Below are positions 19,760 to 27,597 of a DNA stretch of 64,000 nucleotides, piece by piece. The notes under the pieces are model-generated. The model saw nothing but the letters and a program-made list of their open reading frames with translations. It ran no database searches and was not told the origin of the DNA. Positions within the stretch are counted from its first letter, which is position 1; the number at the start of each line of letters is the position of its first letter. Source of the stretch: Isochrysis galbana (Eukaryota > Haptophyta > Isochrysidales > Isochrysidaceae). Location of the stretch: contig CM030932.1 in the NCBI GenBank assembly GCA_018136815.1, positions 9,972,709-10,036,708 of the forward strand, in the 5' to 3' direction. Position numbers and translations under genes: made by a program.

Positions 19760-20165
19760 CAATTGGACACGACAGCTCAGGGGGCAGTGGAGGCTAGGAC
19801 TGTGTCATGGCCTCTCCCCTGCCTCTCCCTCTCCCTCGCTCGCCTCGCTGGCCCTGTGCGCCTTCCTGGCGGCTCCGATGGTGTGTGGTCTGTGGCTCAG
19901 TGGTGCGGTGGTGGGGGTCAGTGTCAGTGCGATAAGGGGCCGTTGCAGGCAAATGCATGCGGCGCGCGGCGTGCGGCGCGTGCCCACTGAAGGTCCGGTC
20001 AGATGTGTTGAGTGCTCAGCCTCTGCCGGAAGGCAGGGGCCGAGGAGGATGGTTGTGCAGGCCCACCCAGGGGGTGTCTGCGTCTGCGTGTCTGCGATGG
20101 AGAAGGAGAGGGAGAGGGGCGCGAGGCCCCCATTGACCCCTACTTATAAAAGTAGATTGGGTTAG
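19760..20165 (-). mobile_element. LINE family E copy
   Basis: Read on the minus strand it begins with the perfect hairpin CTACTT-TTAT-AAGTAG (20155-20140), with ATG at 20133. It matches the family E copies at 4906 and 62325 with many changes, through to the block GGGGGCAGTGGAGGCT near 19780, which is shared with 26620 and 62005. Confidence 0.65.
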
Positions 20166-20385
20166 CCCTAAGCAAAGCTCTTAGGGCGGTCGTAACGTCG
20201 TAACACTCGATTTCAAAACCCTTGCGGGTGAGGGGCGGGGGCGCTGAGAATCTGAGAATACGATACGGAGCCAAAGGCTGCCCCCCTCGGAGTCTAATCA
20301 TAGCTAGCACCCTATCCTATTTTTGTCCTCCACCCCCCCCCCCCCCCGCTCTCCCCGCTCCCCGACTCTATTTCCCTCCCTTCGC

Positions 20386-21966
20386 ATGGCGGGAGCGCCC
20401 AGCAAGACGGACTCATCTGGCCGTCTGTACGGCGCGCCAGAGGCGTTCCGCCACACGGAGTGGTTCCTACTGCGTCGTCCGCCTCGCGTTCTACGTCTCA
20501 CTGACACCGTCCGCTTCGATCTCGGCCGGCTGAGCGCGGTCGATTGGGGAAGTGTGCCCAACTGGAGTCACACGAGAGATTCATCCTCGTGGCCACGCTG
20601 CTCCCACGGCGAGGAAGGCGACGCGATCCGGCTGTTTAACCCATCAGTGATCCGACTTATTGGTCAATCACGCTCCATCTGTCGTCGATGTGAGTACGTC
20701 GCGGCGATCCGCGCCGATACGCTCCATCAGTGTGTTGACGAGAGCCAGTGGACCCAAGGCAACAAGGTCTTAAGAGACCCAACGACGCCAGGCAAGCGCT
20801 TTCTGCATGGCACAATCATCGCACTGCTTGACGGGAAGCTTCAGCCACTCGGCTGGACGTGGCTCGTGCCGTCGCCCGAGCGGGTCGTCGCCAAGGTGGG
20901 AAGCACGTTGCGTGCGAATTGGATCCCGGCAAACGTGTCCGACGACTTTGCACCTCATTTCTCAAAGCAGATCTTTGATACGCGCTTGCTGAACGTGGGC
21001 GATTCAGCCGGCACGATCCTGGCGACGTTTACGTGCATGTCCTGCCTCTTCAGCGTGTCGCAGCTTCTCATGAAGGCCGACGAGGTTGGCGGCCGGGTCA
21101 CGAGGCTGAGCGCATGGATCAGCTATCGCCACGTGTCTACGGAGCCCCTTATGCAGGGGAGGAATCAAGCGCTCTACGTGTCGGGCACCCACCGTAGCAA
21201 TCCGGTTGTGTGGGTACAGCCATGGTTTGGCGTGCTGTTTAGCATGGGAAGGCTTATGTCACGAACGGTCACGGGCCGATGCGATGGCAGGTCCTTTGGA
21301 GGAGTATGCGGGCCACTTCTCGGCCGCTTCTCAGCCAATTTGGTCCGTTTGGCCAGCTCAGAAGTGCTGTATAATCAGACCAAGTCTGAGGCAGTGCAAA
21401 AGCTGAGCTTGGGCGGATTGCGTCTCTCGGGCACGTCACACCTTATCCGCGTGGAACGAAAGATAGCCTTGGCCACACCTTCCGGTCGCAGTAGTGCCCT
21501 TTTGCAAAAGGGTTGCAAGGTGTTGCTCGGCATTGGGCACGTCCATCGCTCCGACACCAAGAGCAACCTCAGGCATTACCGCTCTGCCCGCTCTCTAGAT
21601 GTAGCCATGCGGGCACATCAGCGCGCGCTCGGCTTGGGCTCGCATCCATTCCACTTCGGCGCACATTACACCCACTTTTTCTTTGCACTGGAGCCGTACC
21701 CGCCACACGCACTCATTGCGGCCTCTCCGGAATTCTGTATCGGCATGGAAAGTGAGAGTGGAGACTGCGAGTCTGTGCAGTTTATTGGGGGATTGGCGTT
21801 GATGTCCGACGTGTCGCCGGGCCAACAAGGGAAACTTCTGCTGTCGTACGGTGCAAACGACTGCGAGGCGCGCGCTGGCACAATCGATGTCGATGCCGCC
21901 TTTTCAATGCTCCAGCCGTTAGGCAACCTCACCTCCAAAGTGCGACTGCCGAGGTGCTTCGGTTGA
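20386..21966 (+). CDS. Beta-propeller glycosidase-like protein
   Basis: A single-exon 526-residue frame from ATG at 20386. The C-terminal pattern is familiar from the five-bladed propeller glycoside hydrolase-like proteins often linked to glycosyltransferases: HFGAHYTHFFFALEPYPPHA, AASPEFCI, a cysteine followed by VQFIGGLAL, and the strong LLLSYGANDCEAR. Upstream there is KRFLHGTIIALLDG and RLSGTSHLIRVERK, compatible with repeating strand motifs. No signal peptide or membrane segment stands out. Substrate and activity cannot be given, and the acidic catalytic residues were not placed. Family assignment rests mainly on the C-terminal motifs. Confidence 0.5.
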   Translation: MAGAPSKTDSSGRLYGAPEAFRHTEWFLLRRPPRVLRLTDTVRFDLGRLSAVDWGSVPNWSHTRDSSSWPRCSHGEEGDAIRLFNPSVIRLIGQSRSICRRCEYVAAIRADTLHQCVDESQWTQGNKVLRDPTTPGKRFLHGTIIALLDGKLQPLGWTWLVPSPERVVAKVGSTLRANWIPANVSDDFAPHFSKQIFDTRLLNVGDSAGTILATFTCMSCLFSVSQLLMKADEVGGRVTRLSAWISYRHVSTEPLMQGRNQALYVSGTHRSNPVVWVQPWFGVLFSMGRLMSRTVTGRCDGRSFGGVCGPLLGRFSANLVRLASSEVLYNQTKSEAVQKLSLGGLRLSGTSHLIRVERKIALATPSGRSSALLQKGCKVLLGIGHVHRSDTKSNLRHYRSARSLDVAMRAHQRALGLGSHPFHFGAHYTHFFFALEPYPPHALIAASPEFCIGMESESGDCESVQFIGGLALMSDVSPGQQGKLLLSYGANDCEARAGTIDVDAAFSMLQPLGNLTSKVRLPRCFG

Positions 21967-22302
21967 CTGTCGCACTTCGATTGATGTATTGCTCGCGCAC
22001 CTGCACGTCGCGGATCGCGCTTGTTTCGATCTGGCGCTCGATGGCACAGTCCACGGTGAATTTCCTACTTCTAAGAACCACTACTTTCCACGTGCTGCAA
22101 AGTGCATTCAGTCCAAGGCCGGACCTGCCGAGCGATATCAACGGCTGAATAGAGGAGGGCAGGGTGTGGGGGGATGTGGGTGGGCGTGGTGACGGTGCAA
22201 GCCACGGCTGCGCTGAGCCCAAACAGGACGCAGTTGCACACCGTCCATAATGAGGCCTTTCTTCGTCTAAAAGGGCTTCAACTATAGTCCATACGAATTG
22301 GT

Positions 22303-22372
22303 CATAAAAAAATCTTCTTAAAAATCCCCGCTACGTGTGCGGCTTGAGGCAGTGTGCTTATGTACCTCCCTA
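22303..22372 (-). mobile_element. Older antisense LINE, left part (3' tail)
   Basis: The reverse complement is the family A 3' UTR end with its oligo-T tail. It continues at 25548 after the interruption by the younger element, with the split exactly at the 17-bp target duplication. The interval 21967-22302 before it shows no gene. Confidence 0.8.
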
Positions 22373-22394
22373 AACTATTGTTATAGTTTTAGCG

Positions 22395-23987
22395 ATGGAG
22401 CGCGCGCCGACCGCTCCCACTCCCCAGCCCCCCGCCGCCACGACGCCCCAACGGGGCCGCCCCAAGCCGCCGGAGCCGAAGCGCTCGCAGGCCTCCGCAC
22501 CGCCCGACCACGACGTCGAGATGGCGCCGCCTCCCTCGCCTCCCAGGCAGCCACAGAAGCAGGGAACAGGCAGGGCCCTGTTCCCTGCAGACCAGCAGAC
22601 TCTGAGCCAGGCTCAGCCCACCAGTGCCGTGGCTCAGCCACCCACTCAAGGACTCCCCATGGGGTGTGGCAGCGCTGCTGCCACCCCCATGGAGGCAACT
22701 CCTACCACCTGTGCACCCCTCGGGGGCGGGCACATGACACAACAAACAATCCTTGGAGCTTTTGCTCCCTCCAACCAACAACCACATCAGCCGCCCAAGT
22801 CATACGCGCAAGCCGCACATGGACACAAGGGGAAGGAACCACACAAGCAAGCCCAGCAACCACCAGCCCAACAGCATCAGCCACAGTCGCGCAGGCGGGC
22901 CGACCCTCAATCGGATCCAAAGCCGACCCCAAACAGCACTACCCCATTCGCTTCCCCCCCTCCAGAGGAGGAAGAAGAGCCTGAAGACACCCCCTTTTTC
23001 ATTCAGCTAGCTCAGCTAGCCGAGGACAAAAAGGACATTAAGAGTGAGGATGTAGCTACATTCATGAAATTCCTACTCTCTAGGCTGGAAGGCCTAGATG
23101 CCACGCCAGACGGTATGGATAAGGGCCGAAAGGGCCCTTGGATTTTCTACGTCGACGACGATGCACACAACCAATTCAAGGCGGCCTACGGCGACAAAAT
23201 TCAAACGGTGCTCTCGGGGGTCCAGCACGAATTTGGAGTCACCTATGGCGAGCTAGCCGATTCAGCGCCACGCAAGTCTAGCGCGGTTCGGTCCTCCCTC
23301 AAGGAGGTCGCCACGTACATCGTTTTCCGCATCTTCGACCCGGTTAAGGCGTACAAAACCAAGACTCGACACTTGGCTAGCGCACTGGAGCGAGAAGGCT
23401 TCCATGTCCTTAGGGGCAACCAACAACGAGTCAAAACTACGATCGAAGGAATCACGAAAGTCGAGGCGGGTAAGCGCCCGATCTGGCACTTCTACGTATA
23501 CACGGACACGACGGCCCTAGGCCATCGATTCCCGAGGACCTTTCACGTGACCCTCGATGATGGGGAAAACTTCAATTTGGACTACGCGGTCCGCTCTTCG
23601 GTGGAATGCGTGACACCGGAAGGCGACATTGCCATTCACGGCGGCCCAGGGGGCTGTAAAGGATACGATAAGCCGTGGGCTATATCGTATCTGCGCAAGA
23701 ATCAAGTTAGTTTTCGCCAATGCACGTGCGAGCAAGACAAAGCGAAAGCGGAGCAACGCAAACGCCAACGCGAAGTGAGCAACGCCATGGACTACAGGGC
23801 CCTTATGGGCCTTGGAGCGGCGGCACCGTGCCGCCGATTCATGGCGGGCGAATGCAAGAACAATCGCATGAAAGGGCGGCAAATCGTCCAATGCTCTTCC
23901 AGCCACGACATCCCCGGATGTTGGGCAAAGGACCCCGCAACGGGCAAGCAACATTGTATGGTAAAATGCAATCTTAAACCTAATTAA
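22395..23987 (+). CDS. LINE ORF1 protein (family A)
   Basis: An intact 530-residue frame. Residues 1 to about 190 are rich in Pro, Gln and Ala with short acidic and basic patches. An acidic segment follows (EEEEEPEDTPFFIQLAQLAE, about 193-212). The middle (KGPWIFYVDDDAHNQFKAAY to about residue 430) looks globular and could be the nucleic-acid-binding core. Near the end, PCRRFMAGECKNNR with later Cys and His residues resembles a CCCH-type zinc finger, and the tail is basic. LINE ORF1 proteins bind the element RNA. The hairpin 6 nt before the ATG forms almost the whole leader. Confidence 0.85.
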   Translation: MERAPTAPTPQPPAATTPQRGRPKPPEPKRSQASAPPDHDVEMAPPPSPPRQPQKQGTGRALFPADQQTLSQAQPTSAVAQPPTQGLPMGCGSAAATPMEATPTTCAPLGGGHMTQQTILGAFAPSNQQPHQPPKSYAQAAHGHKGKEPHKQAQQPPAQQHQPQSRRRADPQSDPKPTPNSTTPFASPPPEEEEEPEDTPFFIQLAQLAEDKKDIKSEDVATFMKFLLSRLEGLDATPDGMDKGRKGPWIFYVDDDAHNQFKAAYGDKIQTVLSGVQHEFGVTYGELADSAPRKSSAVRSSLKEVATYIVFRIFDPVKAYKTKTRHLASALEREGFHVLRGNQQRVKTTIEGITKVEAGKRPIWHFYVYTDTTALGHRFPRTFHVTLDDGENFNLDYAVRSSVECVTPEGDIAIHGGPGGCKGYDKPWAISYLRKNQVSFRQCTCEQDKAKAEQRKRQREVSNAMDYRALMGLGAAAPCRRFMAGECKNNRMKGRQIVQCSSSHDIPGCWAKDPATGKQHCMVKCNLKPN

Positions 23988-24037
23988 TAAGGCTTATCCA
24001 GGATACTGCGTTAACGGAGCTAGTTGCCTGTACCGTC

Positions 24038-24775
24038 ATGGTGAATAATAATGATCTAAGGATTGCAACATACAATTTGAATGGAGCAAAACATAAATTA
24101 GCATCTACTCTAGCGCAAGCGAGATTAGGAGGAGTCCACATCTTGTATGCGCAAGAATTGCATCATTACACCGATGGATGGCACTTGAAGGTGCGAAATT
24201 TGGCCCGGTCCCTGGGGTGGGACTGGTTTCAATCTCCCGCAACTAGGGGCGACCCGGGAAGCGGAGTGGCGGTAGCCATTAGAAGAGACAGAAGCGACGT
24301 AGTAGTAGAATCTTGGTCGGTAGTTATCCCGGGGAGGCTGGTAGTAGTAAAGGCAAAAATCGGACATGAAACGATATCTTTCTCCTCTGTGTATCTAAGT
24401 GCTCAACCCAATAAACGTAAAGAAGACATCAAAATGCTACACGAGACGTCGGAAATACCTCCTCACACTATAATAGCAGGCGATTTTAACTGCGTAGAAA
24501 GCGTAAGTAGAGATACCCGGTCCATCGCGGGGGCGACCCCTTACGCAAATTCGGGGGGCAGAGCCCTCACGAGGGCGCTCGCCTCGCATGGGCTCACGGA
24601 TGTCCAGCTACTAGTTAATCCGGGTCTTAAGGACCAATACACGAGGTGCGGGCATCAGACCCACACGAGGATAGACCGCGTATACGCCGCGGAATACTAC
24701 TCCACGTGGAGATGGCACAAGGCATACAGGCGAACCGTTTTGCTGACGATCCAACATGCCGCTTTTGCGGCATAG
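24038..24775 (+). pseudogene. LINE ORF2, APE-type endonuclease part
   Basis: The 245-residue frame starts 50 nt after ORF1. It has the AP-endonuclease motifs in order: LRIATYNLNGAKHK, YAQELHHY (catalytic Glu), GSGVAVAIRR, SFSSVYLSAQP, the HTIIAGDFNC block with the Asp-Asn pair, and TRIDRVYAAEY. The usual final SDH motif is not seen before the frame leaves the family near 24705-24735 and stops at 24775. That point is the deletion junction. Confidence 0.85.
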
Positions 24776-25245
24776 CCCCTGAGAGTTCCACTCACCTGGC
24801 CTCATGTATCGCGACGGAGCCCGTCTTTGAATTCATAGAAGGACTTCTGGGGATTAGCCTTAGGCCGGGATCCGAAACAGCCCAACGTCTTTTCTGTTAT
24901 CAGGTGGATAGACCGCACCCCTCCTCAGGATACTTAGGTATCCTGGCGTGGAGGTACATCCTAACCGACTTCTACAACATCCAGTATGGCAACTCGGACG
25001 GCAGGTCCGTTAAGTCGATTTTAAGAGCGACACTTACGAGATACCACCTGCTAGTAACGGCGAAAGTCGGTTTCTTTCAGAGGCTAAAAAAACAACGAGA
25101 GAATATGGGGTTACACGCCCCGAGCAACAAACATATTAAGAAGATGGTAAGCCCGCTGTACACGGTGGACAAGGATTTCAACATAGGAACATCGGAGGAC
25201 CTCCTACAAGCGGCAAGGGGTCTGGACCTACGACACATCACCTAA
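24710..25245 (+). pseudogene. LINE ORF2, C-terminal zinc-knuckle part
   Basis: In a different frame from the endonuclease part, sequence from ANRFADDPTCRFCGIAPESS continues through THLASC to a C-terminal domain ending TSEDLLQAARGLDLRHIT. CxxC with H and C downstream is the knuckle found after the RT in many LINEs. No YADD or other RT motif exists between the two parts, so the whole RT domain is gone and the join is out of frame. Confidence 0.85.
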
Positions 25246-25547
25246 AGTAGCTTAACCTCTTAGTCGGAATCACAGCGCTTATTAAAGAGGAGCCTAAGAG
25301 ATTTAAATGAGGATAACCTGAGCAAACACCGACACAAAGGACGAACCACAGTCTCCCGCCCCCTTCTCTCCAACTCCTGGCCGAAGCAGCGCGCGCGGCC
25401 TCCCCGGAACCAGCTTCTCCGAAAATGAGGGAACTGGGAAAGGGGAAGGGGGTTGTTAGGGGTTAAGGTCGGGTAGTAGGGAGGTACACTAGCACACTGC
25501 CTCACGCCGCACACGTAGCGGGGAATTTTAAGAAGATTTTTTTTTTT
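25246..25547 (+). other. LINE 3' UTR and oligo-T tail
   Basis: The reference copy of the family A 3' UTR. Landmarks are CAGTCTCCCGCCCCC, CTCCAACTCCTGGCCGAAGC, a GCGCGC run, GAACCAGCTTCTCC, GTTGTTAGGGGTTAAGG, GCCTCACGCCGCACACG and AAGAAGA followed by about ten Ts. Pieces of it recur at 8168, 16928, 19624, 22303/25565, 36830, 42418 and 48800. Confidence 0.85.
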
Positions 25548-25564
25548 GCTTATGTACCTCCCTA

Positions 25565-25889
25565 CTACCCAACCTTAACCCCTAACAACCCCCTCCCCCT
25601 TTCACCGTTCCCTCTTTAGCGGAGAAGCTTGTTCCGGGGAGGCCGCGCGCGCTGCTTCGGCCAGGAGTTGGAGAGAAGGGGGCGGGAGACTGTGGTTCGT
25701 CCCTTGATCTTTGATCTAGTTCGACTCGGGTTTCCCTCCCTTATACAACGTAGGCTCTTTATTGATATCCGCTGTGGTTTCTATTAAGAGATTCAGCCAC
25801 CCTAGGTGATGTTCCTTATGTCTAGACCTCGCGCCGCCTGCAAGAGGTCTTCTGATGTTCCTAGGTTGAAATCCTTGTCTACGACTTCC
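25565..25889 (-). mobile_element. Older antisense LINE, right part (5'-truncated)
   Basis: The reverse complement continues the 3' UTR interrupted at 22372. From 25890 to 25806 it encodes the ORF2 C-terminal residues DKDFNLGTSEDLLQAARGLD. It is truncated at about 25889, where it meets the second copy of the TIR element gene. Together with 22303-22372 it forms the target of the younger LINE. Confidence 0.8.
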
Positions 25890-26461
25890 AGGTGGATTTG
25901 GCCAAGGAATGCTACCCGTCGATGTGGGCACTCATCGAGCCATACATGGGCCGTTGGTGCAATGCAAAACTCATGCTCGTCGGCGACTACTCTGACGAGT
26001 ACGAGAAGATCCCCAAGACCAAATACATTGGAGACGAGGCGGCCGTCGCGTACCTTTGCAAAGAATACATCACGGCGGTCGCGTACGATGAAACGAGTCC
26101 CATGGTGCAAGTGCGCCGAGCAGCTGGCAAACTCTGGATGCAGGACCAGAAGGCAGAAGGCCACATCCTCTCACGCATCACGGACCTCGTCACCCAGGAT
26201 CAGCCAAGCGACCTGGTCGCCTGCCAGCAGAACGGCATTGACAACAGGATCGAGGACGAGGAGGGAGAGTGAGAAAAACACCAAGAAGATGAAGATTAGC
26301 CGCAGGTGTCAGGTGTTAGTTAGGCGTGTTCCGAAAAGTTGGGTACCGTGGGGAAAAAGTTGCTGCTATGCGCACGCGCCTCGCGCCTTCAACTCCATAC
26401 CAACATAACATTCTAAGCGAAAACAAAACTATCACCTGGCCCTCTTTTGACGGAACGCGAC
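25890..26461. mobile_element. DNA transposon, copy 2, one end
   Basis: The right terminus 26435-26461 is the inverted form of the left end of copy 1 (8321-8347), 26 of 27 bases identical. The other end is lost: the older LINE abuts it at 25889. The interior has the same unknown gene in the same orientation relative to this end. Confidence 0.75.
25892..26272 (+). pseudogene. Second copy of the transposon-borne unknown protein
   Basis: 126 residues starting MDLAKECYPSMWALIEPYMG correspond to the last half of the protein at 8461-9255, including LMLVGDYSDEYEKIPKTKYI and GDEAAVAYLC. The N-terminal half is missing because the older LINE begins at 25889. The tail is acidic here (EDEEGE) where copy 1 is lysine-rich. 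Confidence 0.65.
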
Positions 26462-26945
26462 TTTCGCACTCCATCGGGGAGGGTGCAAAGCATCCCCCCT
26501 CTCCCTCTCTCCACTCTCACCCAGCGCTCTCCCCGTGGCGCGTCGCCATGCGGCGCGCCATGGCCTGCTCTCAGAGTTCCTTTGGGGGCTCCCAGAGGGC
26601 CAGCAATGGCAGCTCCGGGGGCAGTGGAGGCTGGGGCTCACCCCTGGGCCTCTCTTGCCTCTCCCGCGCGTGCCTTGCTGGCCGTGGGTGCGCCCCCTAC
26701 AGGCCTCGGTCTGCCTCGCGACCAGGAGGGGGGGGATGTCAGTACGAGCGTTGGCCCATGCAGGCATGCAGGCCTGGGGGTGCGAGTCCCGACCCGCTCC
26801 TACTGGGGGTCTTGGGCAGGGTGTTGAGTGTTCAGCCCATGCTTGGAGGCAGGGCATGAGGGTGCCGACTGACGGCCCCCCCCGGAGGGCGAAGTTAGTC
26901 ATTGGCAAAGCGCCCCCATTGTCCCCTATTATAGCAAAAGGTTGA
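26462..26945 (-). mobile_element. LINE family E, diverged copy
   Basis: The minus strand begins AACCTTTTGCTATAATAGGG with a weakened hairpin and has ATG at 26919 (ATGGGGGCG). Its distal end, at the DNA transposon terminus, carries CACTCCATCGGGGAGG, as does the family E copy at 61845. Blocks such as GGGGGCAGTGGAGGCTGGGG are shared with 62000. Confidence 0.65.
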
Positions 26946-27597
26946 AGCAACGGGATGACATATATAACGGAAACCGAAACCGCAGCATGAATGAGCAAAC
27001 GCACGCGCGTTTCACACGATCCACGAAACCTAAAAGTGCGCCGCACAACAATGCACAACAATACCATGCTCGCGGATGGCAGCGGACTGGCCGCCACAAG
27101 GCGAAGCGCCAATCAACACGAGGGTGAACTAAGATATGAGCGAACTCTCCCGCCGTACTGGCTAGCAAGACAAGTAACGTTGCATAACAGCGGGCGTAAA
27201 GAAAGCTCTAAACGCTGGAGCACTAGAAGCTATAGAATGACAAGTGGGTTGGAGTTGGCAGCATCATGTACGTGGCGAGCCACACGTCTTACACTTTCGC
27301 CGCATAACGGCACGCCGCTCGGAACGTCGTGAGGGCACCAGGTAGGCGCTCACTCGCTGCGCCGCGGACCATTCCGCCGACGCGAGCTGTCTTCGGGAAG
27401 GGCCCGTAAAGCGGAAGGCCATCTGCATGAGTGTCAATCACACGGTGCACTTCGCCGGCTGCGAGGTGCCGATGCCCACGCGCCATGGTGATCGCTGCTC
27501 TGCTAATGCGCGAACTGTCGGCCGCGCGCCAGAGCCCGCGGCCCCATGACCGTGCAAGGTGAATCCCTACGCTGTGCGCAAACGACACCCGTCGGCG
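26946..27597. other. Interval downstream of the ankyrin gene
   Basis: A minus-strand frame of 99 residues (27588-27289; SFAHSVGIHLARSWGRGLW near its start, VHRVIDTHADGLPLYGPFP later) has some coding character. It lies right after the ankyrin stop on the same strand, so it could be a small gene or an alternative last exon. I cannot assign it. The rest appears non-coding. Confidence 0.3.

Larger units (their letters stand above)
22356..25564 (+). mobile_element. LINE family A, nearly complete, RT deleted
   Basis: GCTTATGTACCTCCCTA flanks the element at 22356-22372 and 25548-25564 (17-bp target duplication). The element proper, about 22373-25547, begins with the hairpin AAACTAT-TGTT-ATAGTTT and has a 5' UTR of only about 22 nt. 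It then has ORF1, a 50-nt spacer, ORF2 endonuclease, an internal deletion removing the reverse transcriptase, the ORF2 C-terminus, a 300-nt 3' UTR and a tail of about ten Ts. It inserted into an older antisense copy of its own 3' UTR. Confidence 0.9.
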
